Positions 1-7,722 of a DNA stretch of 45,694 nucleotides are shown here, piece by piece; positions within the stretch are counted from its first letter, which is position 1; every line of letters begins with the position of its first letter. Source of the stretch: Clostridium gallinarum (GTDB lineage Bacteria > Bacillota > Clostridia > Clostridiales > Clostridiaceae); NCBI RefSeq assembly GCF_014836325.1, contig NZ_JACSQZ010000024.1, forward strand, positions 1 through 45,694. Reading direction: 5' to 3'. The position numbers were made by a program, and so were the translations under genes. A model generated the notes under the pieces. The model had not been told where the DNA came from. It saw nothing but the letters and a program-made list of their open reading frames with translations, and ran no database searches.

Positions 1-443
1 TTAGAATAAGATAAATTGCTTGCAATCTTTAATATTTTTTCATCAAACTCATTAGTAATTCTCATTCTAGGTTTAATACCTAAGAATTGCCCAAAAGGAC
101 AAAAAGTCGAATTGCAAGCTTTACATGTAACTCTGTACAGGTAAAATTCAATAACACCGCTACTACTACGTATTTTGCGATTTCTTTTACCACGGCGCAC
201 GAATTCACATTTTTCAAAGCAATTAGGACACTCCCATGGAACCATTTTGTTTTTTAATTCATTCCATTTACTACCTAAATGATTGTCCAATATATTTTCT
301 TGAATACTATCTATTATAGTGCCAATAATTTCAGTAGTAGTTGTTTTTAAGGTTTTAGTAACTGTATCAATTATTTCATTGACTGATACTTTTTCTTGTG
401 ATAAATTTAAATTTACAAGAATATCAATATTTTTGTTGAGCAT
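1..443 (-). CDS. ISLre2-like (UPF0236) transposase, N-terminal part, cut by window edge
   Basis: The minus strand is open from an ATG at 443 through the window edge, giving about 147 residues. The visible part has a helical N-terminus, then a zinc-ribbon-like block with CPNC followed by a basic KRNRKIRS stretch, and a second CKAC pair with FCPF after it. This order (Cys pair, basic RRGKRxR-type segment, SGVIEFYLYRVTC) resembles the N-terminal region of UPF0236/ISLre2-family transposases, which are usually about 450-500 residues, so roughly two thirds should lie to the left. A Shine-Dalgarno AAAGGA lies about 8-10 nt upstream of the ATG. The start codon sits in a hairpin (see 438-483). The family call is from memory of the pattern and the catalytic part is not visible. 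Confidence 0.65.
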   Translation of the reverse strand, partial: MLNKNIDILVNLNLSQEKVSVNEIIDTVTKTLKTTTTEIIGTIIDSIQENILDNHLGSKWNELKNKMVPWECPNCFEKCEFVRRGKRNRKIRSSSGVIEFYLYRVTCKACNSTFCPFGQFLGIKPRMRITNEFDEKILKIASNLSYS

Positions 444-483
444 AGAGATCATTCCTTTCAGGTTTGTGTGCAACTCTATGCTC
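438..483 (-). promoter_or_regulatory. Hairpin enclosing the transposase ribosome-binding site and start codon
   Basis: On the minus strand GAGCATAGAG (483-474) pairs perfectly with CTCTATGCTC (447-438). The 26-nt loop holds the Shine-Dalgarno AAAGGA and the right arm contains the ATG (443-441). In an mRNA that starts upstream, the start codon would be base-paired. The pairing is seen in the sequence; a role in limiting transposase translation is inferred from other insertion sequences. Confidence 0.5.
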
Positions 484-552
484 TTATTTTTTTATGATTT
501 TGTCAAATGTCACAATAATATTCTACTATCAGGAAATTATATCTATGGACAA

Positions 553-707
553 GTTGTGGATAAATTTATTAGAGTAGTAAAATTCGTAGTGTAAGAAATA
601 GAGCTTTTATAATTTCCTTCCTTCAGTTTGTAAAGAGATAAACATTGTATGACGGCGACTTGGAGCGCATGCGACGGAGCAAGGAATATAATGTTTATCT
701 CTTTTTT
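553..707 (+). repeat. Dispersed structured repeat, copy A
   Basis: First of four copies. The core 611-707 starts with AATTTCCTTCCTTCAG, then a 15-bp stem AAAGAGATAAACATT (632-646) / AATGTTTATCTCTTT (690-704) closing a 43-nt loop (647-689), and ends in a T-run. The loop carries GGAGCGCATGCGACGGAGC, GC-rich in a very AT-rich setting. Similarity to the copy at 36091-36243 extends upstream to about 553 (shared AGAGTAGTAAAATTCGTA). The gene-free stretch 444-845 holds this repeat and little else. Could be a MITE, a REP-like element or a structured RNA. Confidence 0.85.
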
Positions 708-845
708 ACTAATTCAATTATAAATTTAATACTATAATATAAAATATGACTGAAAAAACTTTAATACTTGATTATAATAAGGTTATGATTATAGAAGTTA
801 CTTTTTAAATTAATATATAAAATTATAAGGGGAAGAGGGATATAT

Positions 846-1175
846 ATGAGGAATGTAGATATATATGGATTAGTTATGATTACTATCTTTATAGGAGGAT
901 TTTTTACTTTTTTAGGGTGGGTAATTAAAAGTCAAAATGCAGGAGATATGTTAAATGGATTTGATGCAAAAAAATATAACAAAGATAAAGTATCAATGAT
1001 AATAGGTAGAGATATGTTAAATGTAGGTCTATTAGTTATATTTTTAGGAATTATTGGTATGTTTTTGAGTAGTAAGTTTTATAACTATATAACTTTTTCA
1101 CAAATTAGCATTTTCTTATTAGGGATTATTAAAATTATGTATGATATGGATAAAAAGTGTAGAAGAAAAAGGTAA
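846..1175 (+). CDS. Small membrane protein, DUF3784-like
   Basis: A 109-residue protein with three predicted membrane segments (about residues 6-27, 59-77 and 81-100) and a Lys/Arg-rich cytoplasmic tail. Between the first two segments is a polar stretch (GFDAKKYNKDK) that aligns by eye with the GFNxxSKEEKxxYD region of DUF3784 proteins; a clearer relative is encoded at 12986-13321. A GGGGAAGAGGG Shine-Dalgarno precedes the ATG. It stands alone between repeat A and a terminator. DUF3784 has no established function, and the assignment here is looser than for the second copy. Confidence 0.6.
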   Translation: MRNVDIYGLVMITIFIGGFFTFLGWVIKSQNAGDMLNGFDAKKYNKDKVSMIIGRDMLNVGLLVIFLGIIGMFLSSKFYNYITFSQISIFLLGIIKIMYDMDKKCRRKR

Positions 1176-1261
1176 TTAGAAAATATTAAAATATTAAGAA
1201 GTAAAATGAATTATTATAATAAAATTTTAATTTATATAATAGATTTAATATATTATTCAAA

Positions 1262-1299
1262 AAAGGCACTCGAAAAGAGTGTCTTTAATATTTTTGGAA
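1262..1299 (+). terminator. Factor-independent terminator after the DUF3784-like gene
   Basis: AAAGGCACTC (1262-1271) pairs with GAGTGTCTTT (1277-1286) around a GAAAA loop, with one G-U pair, followed by a T-rich tail. Confidence 0.75.
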
Positions 1300-1320
1300 T
1301 ATTAAGAATAGATTGGAAAT

Positions 1321-1383
1321 AGTACTTGATAATATAATGTACTTTATATTATAATGAATAAGTACTTAATAATATAAAGTACT
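1321..1383 (+). promoter_or_regulatory. padR promoter with two tandem palindromic operators
   Basis: Two near-identical 23-bp sites of form AGTACTTnATAATATAAnGTACT lie at 1321-1343 and 1361-1383, 40 bp apart start to start, each with AGTAC/GTACT palindromic ends. A promoter fits between and over them: TTGATA (1326-1331), 18-bp spacer, TATAAT (1350-1355). Site 1 covers the -35 and site 2 the likely transcription start. PadR-family repressors commonly bind AGTAC-type palindromes next to their own gene, so autoregulation by the 1408 product is the natural reading. Confidence 0.75.
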
Positions 1384-1407
1384 TTATTATAAAAGGAGGC
1401 TTATGAA

Positions 1408-1743
1408 ATGGAATTCGATAAAGAAGTTCTTAAGGGCTACGTCGATGTTATTATTTTATCTGTATTATATGATGAAGATATGTATGGATATTTAATAGCA
1501 AAGAAAATTAAAGAAAAATCAAAAGAAGAATTTGAAATGAAAGAAGCTACACTATATGTATCACTAAAGAGATTAGAAAAACGAGGTTATATAAAAGGGT
1601 ATTGGAATGATACTAAAGGAACAAGTGGGGGAAGAAGAAGATATTATTCTATTACTGATGAAGGTAAAGAAAATTATCTTAGAAGCTCTAATGAGTGGAA
1701 AGCTTTAAAAAATATTTTAGATAATTTTATGGAGGTAAAGTAA
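1408..1743 (+). CDS. PadR family transcriptional regulator
   Basis: A 111-residue winged-helix protein of normal PadR length. The conserved order is visible: a first helix with LSVLYDEDMYGYLIAKKI (about residues 17-34), the recognition helix region EATLYVSLKRLEKRGYI (46-62), then the wing with TSGGRRRYYSITDEGK (70-85). The ATG at 1408 follows an AAAGGAGG Shine-Dalgarno at 7-8 nt. The stop is 1 nt before the start of the next gene, so the two are co-transcribed and probably translationally coupled. PadR proteins usually repress their own operon and respond to membrane or phenolic stress; the ligand here is unknown. Confidence 0.92.
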   Translation: MEFDKEVLKGYVDVIILSVLYDEDMYGYLIAKKIKEKSKEEFEMKEATLYVSLKRLEKRGYIKGYWNDTKGTSGGRRRYYSITDEGKENYLRSSNEWKALKNILDNFMEVK

Positions 1744-1744
1744 T

Positions 1745-2572
1745 ATGAATAAAATAGAAGAATATGTAGAAAAAATCTACAAGAAATTTGATGAAAAAGA
1801 TGAAGAAACAAAAATATTAAAAGAAGAAACTAAAGTTCATTTGTTGGAAGAAGTAAAAGAATTAAGAAAACAAGGATTAAGTGAGAATGAGAGTATTGAA
1901 AAAGCAATTACTAATTTTGGTGAAGAAAAGACTGTCATAAAAGAAATGAGTTTAATATTAAAAAAACAAAGCAAATTTATAAATGTACTTAAAAAATTTA
2001 CTATAATATTATTTATCATTGCATGTGTATGTTTATCTATTAATATAGCAGATCAATTCATAAATAGGAATGAATCAGATATTTACACTGCAGATGAAAA
2101 TACAACGACTTATATATTTGATGTAATAGCAAAGAAAATTAAAAATGAAGATACTCTTGATTCAAACTTAAAAAATGAAATTACTCAATTACTTGATGAG
2201 TTCAACGCTAAACATAACAACGGCTTATATTATCTTAAAATAGCAAGAGAAGATATGCCAGATATAAATTATGAATATAAAATAGATATTCCAGAAGGTA
2301 GTATAGAGGGGGAATATGGTAGTGTTATGGGGGTATATAGTGAAAAAGGAATAGAATGGGGGATTGATTCAAATACAACATATGAACAAACTAGTTATGA
2401 TTATAAGGCACATTCAGATGCGAGGAATAAGATGATAAACAGAATACCAAATAGATTAGGTAGAATATCCAATTATTTATTTGTAGTTACAATAGTATTA
2501 TTCTGTATCTATTTAATGAGTAATATATATCTTAAAAGAACATTTTTGAGAAATCGATTTTTAAAAATATAA
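1745..2572 (+). CDS. PadR-associated membrane protein with permease-prefix-like N-terminus
   Basis: A 275-residue protein. Residues 1-70 form a charged helical domain (EEVKELRKQGLSENESIEKAITNFG), the pattern of the permease prefix / DUF1700-like domain regularly encoded next to PadR regulators. Two membrane helices (about 80-100 and 244-262) flank a polar extracytoplasmic segment of about 140 residues with several acidic and Tyr-rich stretches. It overlaps the padR translation signals (GGAGGTAAAG just before padR's stop). Such PadR/membrane-protein pairs often respond to envelope stress; that role is inference. No catalytic motif is seen. Confidence 0.7.
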   Translation: MNKIEEYVEKIYKKFDEKDEETKILKEETKVHLLEEVKELRKQGLSENESIEKAITNFGEEKTVIKEMSLILKKQSKFINVLKKFTIILFIIACVCLSINIADQFINRNESDIYTADENTTTYIFDVIAKKIKNEDTLDSNLKNEITQLLDEFNAKHNNGLYYLKIAREDMPDINYEYKIDIPEGSIEGEYGSVMGVYSEKGIEWGIDSNTTYEQTSYDYKAHSDARNKMINRIPNRLGRISNYLFVVTIVLFCIYLMSNIYLKRTFLRNRFLKI

Positions 2573-2586
2573 ATATATTAAGGATT

Positions 2587-2630
2587 AAAGCCCAGGAGAT
2601 ATTTTGAAATATTCCATGGGCTTTATATAT
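2587..2630. terminator. Bidirectional terminator between the padR operon and argF
   Basis: AAAGCCCA (2587-2594) pairs with TGGGCTTT (2617-2624), extended inside by GATATTT/AAATATT pairing. It serves the rightward padR operon and the leftward arg operon. Confidence 0.7.
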
Positions 2631-2640
2631 TAGTAGGATA

Positions 2641-3561
2641 TTATTTTAATAACTTTACTAAAATAGATTTTTGGACATGAAGTCTATTTTCAGCTTCTTC
2701 AAAAATTATATCAGCATGTTTTTCTAGGATTTCCTCAGTAATTTCTTCTTCTCTATGAGCAGGCAAACAATGCAAAACAATAGCATCATCTTTTGCAACT
2801 TTCATAAGTTCAGAATTTACTTGATAGCCTTTAAAAGCTTTTATTCTTTCCAAAGTTTCACTTTCTTGTCCCATACTTGCCCAAACATCAGTAATCACTA
2901 CATCAGCATCTTTTGCAGCTTCTTTAGGATCATTAACTATATTAAAATTAAGATTATTATTTTTAGCTATTTCAATACCTTTATTAATATAATCTTCTTT
3001 AATCATGTAGTTATTAGGAATAGCTAGAGAAATATCCATTCCAGAAGTTAGGCAACCTATTAATAAGGATTGAGCCATATTATTTCCATCTCCTATATAA
3101 GCTACTTTTAAACCTTCTAGAATATTTTTATTTTCTCTTATAGTCATTAAATCGGCTAAAATTTGGCAAGGATGTTCATCATCAGTAAGTCCATTTATTA
3201 TAGGAATACTAGAACATTCAGCAAGGTCTGATACTTCCTTTTGAGAAAATGTTCTTATCATAATTCCATTTAAATATCTAGATAAAACCCTTGCAGTATC
3301 TTGTATAGGCTCCCCACGACCTATCTGTAAATCACTAGAACTTAAGAAGAGCGGATATCCTCCAAGTTGATACATACCAGCTTCAAAAGACACCCTAGTT
3401 CTTGTAGAAGACTTTTCAAATATCATTCCAAGAGTTTTACCTTCAAGATGATGATGCTTAATTCCATGTTTAAGTTCATATTTTAATTGATCAGCTAAAT
3501 TTAAAATATCTAAAATTTCCTCTTTAGATAAATCCTCTATTTTTAATAAATCTTTATTCAT
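2641..3561 (-). CDS. argF: Ornithine carbamoyltransferase
   Basis: Cytoplasmic enzyme that makes citrulline from ornithine and carbamoyl phosphate. The 306-residue length is normal. The carbamoyl-phosphate motif STRTR is at residues 52-56, the HPCQ motif at 130-133 and the ornithine/catalytic HCLP at 264-267. I chose the ATG at 3561 because GGGGG lies 5-6 nt before it; an upstream TTG at 3573 in the same frame would place the Shine-Dalgarno inside the coding region. It is the last gene of the leftward arg operon, separated from argD by an inverted-repeat element. It could carry the argF or argI name; the function is secure. Confidence 0.95.
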   Translation of the reverse strand: MNKDLLKIEDLSKEEILDILNLADQLKYELKHGIKHHHLEGKTLGMIFEKSSTRTRVSFEAGMYQLGGYPLFLSSSDLQIGRGEPIQDTARVLSRYLNGIMIRTFSQKEVSDLAECSSIPIINGLTDDEHPCQILADLMTIRENKNILEGLKVAYIGDGNNMAQSLLIGCLTSGMDISLAIPNNYMIKEDYINKGIEIAKNNNLNFNIVNDPKEAAKDADVVITDVWASMGQESETLERIKAFKGYQVNSELMKVAKDDAIVLHCLPAHREEEITEEILEKHADIIFEEAENRLHVQKSILVKLLK

Positions 3562-3580
3562 AAATACCCCCAAAATTATA

Positions 3581-3709
3581 ATTAATAATGAAAAATTAAG
3601 AATGAAGAATTATGGAAGTAATTTGTCCCAAATTACTAAAATTTAATTTATAAAACTCCTAAAGGAGTTTTTTCCGAAATTCTACATTTTACATTCTTAA
3701 CTTTTAATT
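3581..3709. repeat. AT-rich inverted-repeat (MITE-like) element between argF and argD
   Basis: The ends are imperfect inverted repeats: AAAAATTAAGAATGAAGAAT at the left and AATTCTACATTTTACATTC followed by TTAACTTTTAATTT at the right. Inside are two short hairpins, GTAATTTG/CAAATTAC near 3618 and AAACTCCT/AGGAGTTT near 3653-3670. The same order of parts recurs at 4880-5012. The right end supplies the last codons and stop of argD. The second hairpin followed by TTTTTT could stop plus-strand transcripts. Confidence 0.75.
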
Positions 3710-4861
3710 TAAACATTGTTTTATTATCTCTGCGCCTTTTTTTATTTCTTCTTTGCTTATTACTAGTGGTGGAAGTAGTCTTAGGACATTTTTTCCTGCT
3801 GTTAGTATTAATAGTCCTTTTTCTAAGGCTTGTTTTTGAATTTCTGATGAGTTTCCTTCTATTTCAATTCCTATCATAAGGCCTTTTCCTCTTATTTCTT
3901 TTATAAGAGGTGAGTTAATATTTTTTAATAATGATACTAAATATTCACCTTTTTCTTTTATTTCAGTTAATGTTTCTTTAGTACATATTTTATCTAAAAC
4001 TACTAAAGCACCTGCGCATGCTACAGGGTTTCCACCAAAGGTTGTTCCATGATCACCTGGATTAAAGGTTTCTGATAATTTTTCATTGCAAAGAAATCCT
4101 CCAATAGGTAGTCCAGCTCCAAGTCCTTTAGCAACTGTAACTATATCTGGGTTAATATTAAAGTGTTCATATCCAAAGAGTTTTCCAGTTCTGCCTATTC
4201 CACATTGGACTTCATCGAAGATTAGTATAATATCTTTTTCTCTACAAGTTTCATAAACACTATTAACAAAATTATAATTTAATGTATTAACACCACCTTC
4301 TCCTTGGATAGCTTCCATCATGACAGCACAAACATCAGAAGTTAATTTGTTTTTAAAATCTTCTATATTATTAGTTTCAAAATAATCAAAACCCTCAGGA
4401 AAAGGGAAGTAGTAATTATGAAACTTATCTTGTCCTGTAGCTGTCAGTGTTGCTAAGGTTCTTCCATGAAAAGATTGTTTTAAGGTTAAAATCTTATTTC
4501 TATTTTCACCATATTTATCAAAACTATATTTTCTAGCAAGTTTTATAGCCCCTTCATTTGCTTCAGCGCCTGAATTACAAAGAAAAATTTTATCCATATT
4601 AGCTAAAGTAGTTAATTTTTTTGCTAGAGAAAGAGTAGTTTGATTTAAGAATATATTTGAAGTATGCTGTAAAGTACATACAGCATTAGTTATAGCTTCA
4701 GTCCATTCATAATCAGCATATCCAAGACTATTTACACCAATTCCACTTGTAAAATCTATATATTCAACACCGTTATCATCATAAAGACAAGAACCTTCCC
4801 CTTTAACTAAGTTAACAGGAAGATAAGCATAAGTTGACATCAAAGGTAAATTATTTCCCAT
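3704..4861 (-). CDS. argD: Acetylornithine aminotransferase
   Basis: Class III PLP aminotransferase of 385 residues, converting N-acetylglutamate semialdehyde to N-acetylornithine. The PLP lysine is K245 in VAKGLGAG, the aspartate that pairs with the pyridine nitrogen is D216 in FDEVQCG, and the phosphate-binding region is NSGAEANEGA (96-105). The ATG at 4861 follows AAAGGGG. The last three residues and the TAA overlap the right end of the inverted-repeat element at 3581-3709. Another such element separates it from argB. Within an arg operon the argD role is clear, although the family also contains succinylornithine and ornithine aminotransferases. Confidence 0.94.
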   Translation of the reverse strand: MGNNLPLMSTYAYLPVNLVKGEGSCLYDDNGVEYIDFTSGIGVNSLGYADYEWTEAITNAVCTLQHTSNIFLNQTTLSLAKKLTTLANMDKIFLCNSGAEANEGAIKLARKYSFDKYGENRNKILTLKQSFHGRTLATLTATGQDKFHNYYFPFPEGFDYFETNNIEDFKNKLTSDVCAVMMEAIQGEGGVNTLNYNFVNSVYETCREKDIILIFDEVQCGIGRTGKLFGYEHFNINPDIVTVAKGLGAGLPIGGFLCNEKLSETFNPGDHGTTFGGNPVACAGALVVLDKICTKETLTEIKEKGEYLVSLLKNINSPLIKEIRGKGLMIGIEIEGNSSEIQKQALEKGLLILTAGKNVLRLLPPLVISKEEIKKGAEIIKQCLN

Positions 4862-4879
4862 TTAAAAAACCCCTTTCTA

Positions 4880-5026
4880 AAATTAAAAATTAAGAATGAA
4901 GAATGTAGAATTGTTGTTGTAATTTGTTCCAAATTACTGAAAATATAGGAATTTATAAACTCCTTCAGGAGTTTTTTCGTTAATTTTACACTTTTCATTA
5001 TTCATTTTACATTGTGCGATAGCACA
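4880..5026. repeat. AT-rich inverted-repeat (MITE-like) element between argD and argB
   Basis: Paralogue of the 3581-3709 element in the same orientation: AATTAAAAATTAAGAATG at the left end, GTAATTTG/CAAATTAC hairpin, AAACTCCT/AGGAGTTT hairpin plus TTTTTT, then an end related to TTCATTATTCATTTTACATT. Directly between the element and the argB stop is a small GC-richer hairpin TGTGC-GATA-GCACA (5013-5026). Confidence 0.75.
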
Positions 5027-5881
5027 CTAAAATATCATTGTTCCGATTCCTTCATTTGATAGTAGTTCTAGTAATATTGAGTGGGGAAGTGTTCCATCAA
5101 TTATATGAGTCTTTTTAACTCCCATTCTAATGGCTTCAACGCAGCAATCTATTTTAGGAATCATTCCTCCATTTATAACTTTATCAGCTTGAAGTTTTTT
5201 TATTTCATGTGGATGTAATATTGACATTAAGGTTGATGGATCCTTTGAATCTGTCATAACTCCTGGTACGTTAGTTAAAAGTAGTAATTTTTCAGCTTTT
5301 AAAGCAGAGGCAAGTTTTGATGCACATATATCTGCATTAATATTATAGGTTTCAGAGCAATCTTCACTTATAGCAACTGAACCTATTACAGGAATATATC
5401 CAGAGTTTAAAGCATTATTTATAATTTCAGTGTTTATAGAAGTTATTTCACCAACATAGCCTAAATCAACATTACTTTCTAGTTTCTTAGCTTTTATGAA
5501 AGCTCCATCAATTCCACATAGACCAAGAGCTTTTCCGCCTACTCTTTCTATTAAAGAAACAATGCTTTTATTTACCTTTCCTCCAAGAACCATTTGGACA
5601 ATTTCCATAGTTTCTTTATCTGTATATCTAAGTCCATTTATAAACTTACTTTCTTGTCCTATTTTATTTAGAAAATTAGATATATCTGGGCCACCACCAT
5701 GAACTATTACAGGCTTAATACCAACACATTGTAATAGTACTATATCAGTTGCAACGCTTTCTCTAAGTTCTTTGCTAGTCATTGCGTTACCACCATATTT
5801 TATTACTACTATTTTTCCTGAAAGGGATTGAATGTAGGGAAGTGCTTGAGTTAATATTTTAGCATGTTCTAAATGATTCAT
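5027..5881 (-). CDS. argB: Acetylglutamate kinase
   Basis: Amino-acid kinase family, 284 residues, phosphorylating N-acetylglutamate with ATP. The glycine-rich KYGGNAM near residue 29 and the VHGGGP motif further on bind phosphate, and NADICASKLA plus LLLTNVPGV are typical of ArgB. The start is set at the ATG at 5881, 6-7 nt after AAAGGAGATG; that Shine-Dalgarno directly follows the argJ stop codon, so the two genes are tightly coupled with a 13-nt gap. An in-frame ATG at 5914 lies inside argJ and lacks a site. ArgB is often feedback-inhibited by arginine when argJ provides the recycling route; I cannot tell here. Confidence 0.95.
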   Translation of the reverse strand: MNHLEHAKILTQALPYIQSLSGKIVVIKYGGNAMTSKELRESVATDIVLLQCVGIKPVIVHGGGPDISNFLNKIGQESKFINGLRYTDKETMEIVQMVLGGKVNKSIVSLIERVGGKALGLCGIDGAFIKAKKLESNVDLGYVGEITSINTEIINNALNSGYIPVIGSVAISEDCSETYNINADICASKLASALKAEKLLLLTNVPGVMTDSKDPSTLMSILHPHEIKKLQADKVINGGMIPKIDCCVEAIRMGVKKTHIIDGTLPHSILLELLSNEGIGTMIF

Positions 5882-5894
5882 TTTTACATCTCCT

Positions 5895-7115
5895 TTAACT
5901 TCTATAATCTCCATTTATTTTTACATAATCATAACTAAGGTCACATCCCCAAGCTATAGATGAGCATTCACCAGAATTCATATTGATTAGAATTTTTATT
6001 TCATCTTGCAATAATATTTCTTTTGCCTTTACTTCATCAAAAGGAAGAGGCATACCATCTTTACATATTTCAATTTCTCCAGTAGAGCTTTCAAAAGATA
6101 GATCAACTTTATTTGGATTAATATTTACACCAGCATATCCTAAGGCGCATAATATTCTTCCCCAATTAGCATCACTACCAAAGATTGCAGTTTTTACTAA
6201 GGGAGAGTTTATAACACTTTTAGATAAAATTTCAGCATCTTTTTCACATTTGCAGTTGCTAACAATACATTCTATAAGCTTAGTAGCACCTTCACCATCT
6301 TTAGCAATCATTCTAGCTAATATAATATTAAGTGTGTTTAAAACATTAAGAAAAGTATAGTAGTTTTCATCTTTTTTAGTTATTTTAGAATTTTTAGCTA
6401 AGCCATTAGCTAATACTAATACCATATCATTTGTACTAGTATCACCATCAACACTAACTCTGTTATAGCTAATTTTAACGCTTTCTTTTAAAGCTTCATT
6501 TAACATTTCCCCAGAAATATTTAAGTCAGTAGTTATGAAAGATAACATAGTGCCCATATTTGGTTCTATCATCCCAGAACCTTTGGACATAGCCCCAATT
6601 GTAATTTTTTTGTTGTCTATATAAAATTCAAAAGCAAGTTGTTTTTTATAGGTATCTGTAGTCATTATTGCTTTTGCAGCATCATCAAAACCATCTTTTG
6701 ATAATCTTTCTGACAATAGAGGAATTCCATCCTTTATTGCATCAATATTTAAAGGAACACCAATAACACCAGTAGAGGCTACTAAAACATCAGTAGTTTT
6801 AAGTTTAAGAGCTTTCCCCGTAAGCTCTGTCATTCTTTTAGCCTTAGACAAACCATCATCACCTGTACAAGTATTAGCATTTCCACTATTTATAATTATG
6901 GCTTGAGCCTTTTTGTTAATTAAATGCTCCTTTGTTATGTAAATAGGAGCTCCTTTAACCTTATTTTTTGTATAAACCCCAGCAGAAGAAGCTGGAACAG
7001 TTGAATATATAAGAGCTAAATCTAGCTTTAAATTATTTTTTTTAAGTCCACAATGAATTCCAGATGCAAGGAATCCCTCAGGTGAAGTTACACCACCATT
7101 AGATAATAAATTCAA
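5895..7115 (-). CDS. argJ: Bifunctional glutamate N-acetyltransferase / ornithine acetyltransferase
   Basis: 406 residues, normal for ArgJ. It transfers the acetyl group from N-acetylornithine to glutamate, closing the acetyl cycle. The self-cleavage site is in SKGSGMIEPNMGTMLSF, with nucleophile T189; most family members have Ala rather than Gly before this Thr. The start is a TTG at 7115 with AGGGGGA 7-8 nt upstream; there is no ATG near the conserved N-terminus NGGVTSPEGFLASG. It starts a second block (argJ-argB-argD-argF) split from argC by the element carrying the four-helix gene, so it may need its own promoter or read-through. Confidence 0.95.
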   Translation of the reverse strand: MNLLSNGGVTSPEGFLASGIHCGLKKNNLKLDLALIYSTVPASSAGVYTKNKVKGAPIYITKEHLINKKAQAIIINSGNANTCTGDDGLSKAKRMTELTGKALKLKTTDVLVASTGVIGVPLNIDAIKDGIPLLSERLSKDGFDDAAKAIMTTDTYKKQLAFEFYIDNKKITIGAMSKGSGMIEPNMGTMLSFITTDLNISGEMLNEALKESVKISYNRVSVDGDTSTNDMVLVLANGLAKNSKITKKDENYYTFLNVLNTLNIILARMIAKDGEGATKLIECIVSNCKCEKDAEILSKSVINSPLVKTAIFGSDANWGRILCALGYAGVNINPNKVDLSFESSTGEIEICKDGMPLPFDEVKAKEILLQDEIKILINMNSGECSSIAWGCDLSYDYVKINGDYRS

Positions 7116-7135
7116 GATAAGTCCCCCTTTTTTAA

Positions 7136-7722
7136 ATGTAAAATTAAAAATTAAGAATTAAAAATTAAGGTTATAATTCAACAAGTTGAATTATGAATAT
7201 ATATTAAATTAATTATGATTTTTGAATATCTAGAACAACTTTATGTCCATACTCATAAAGAGGTGATATAGTTGTCTAAAAATATAGTATTAGATAAAAG
7301 TTTTAATTTTGGATTAGATATTATAAAACTATATTTAAGATTAAAAAGTGAAAAAGAATATATTCTATCAAATCAATTAGTTAGATCAGCAACATCAATA
7401 GGTGCAAATATAACTGAGGCTCAATATGCTCAAAGCAAGAAAGACTTTGTAAACAAAATGAATATTGCTTTAAAGGAAGCAAATGAATCAGAGTATTGGC
7501 TTAAATTATTATGGAGGGCTGAAATAATAAGTGATAAAGATTATAAACTATATCATGATGAATCATCACAAATAAAAGCTTTATTAATTAATATAGTAAA
7601 AAATAGTAAAGATAGGATTTAAGAATATTTAAATTTCAAAGAATGAGAAATTAATTTCTAAATTCCGATTATGAGGAATTTAATCCTTAATTCTACATTC
7701 TACATTTTACATTTTTCATTTC
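7136..7722. mobile_element. Inverted-repeat element carrying a four-helix-bundle gene, inserted between argC and argJ
   Basis: The left edge (7136-7170) is AAATTAAAAATTAAGAATT-like, followed by a perfect 10-bp hairpin ATAATTCAAC/GTTGAATTAT (7173-7194). The right edge has a hairpin AAATTCC/GGAATTT (7660-7681) followed by TTAATTCTACATTCTACATT up to the argC stop. The edges match the ends of the elements at 3581 and 4880. The enclosed gene (7272-7622) runs against the operon. The borders are approximate, and no target duplication was identified. Confidence 0.55.
7272..7622 (+). CDS. Four-helix-bundle protein of the S23 / Avd-like family
   Basis: 116 residues, almost fully helical. The family signature is clear: LSNQLVRSATSIGANITEA (about residues 32-50), then SKKDFVNKMNIALKEANESEYWL (55-77). 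Relatives are encoded in 23S rRNA intervening sequences, as accessory proteins of diversity-generating retroelements, and as many solitary copies; they form basic pentameric bundles that bind nucleic acid. The start is TTG with AGAGGTGAT 6 nt upstream; a hairpin CTTTATG/CATAAAG (7240-7260) ends at the Shine-Dalgarno. It is antisense to the arg operon and sits inside an inverted-repeat element, which suggests it is cargo or a helper of that element. Confidence 0.9.
   Translation: MSKNIVLDKSFNFGLDIIKLYLRLKSEKEYILSNQLVRSATSIGANITEAQYAQSKKDFVNKMNIALKEANESEYWLKLLWRAEIISDKDYKLYHDESSQIKALLINIVKNSKDRI

Noticed and set aside
319..594. 91-codon plus-strand frame
   Set aside because: It is antisense to the transposase start and has no plausible ribosome-binding site or family features.
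5983..6360. 125-codon plus-strand frame within argJ
   Set aside because: Antisense shadow of a fully supported gene; no Shine-Dalgarno.
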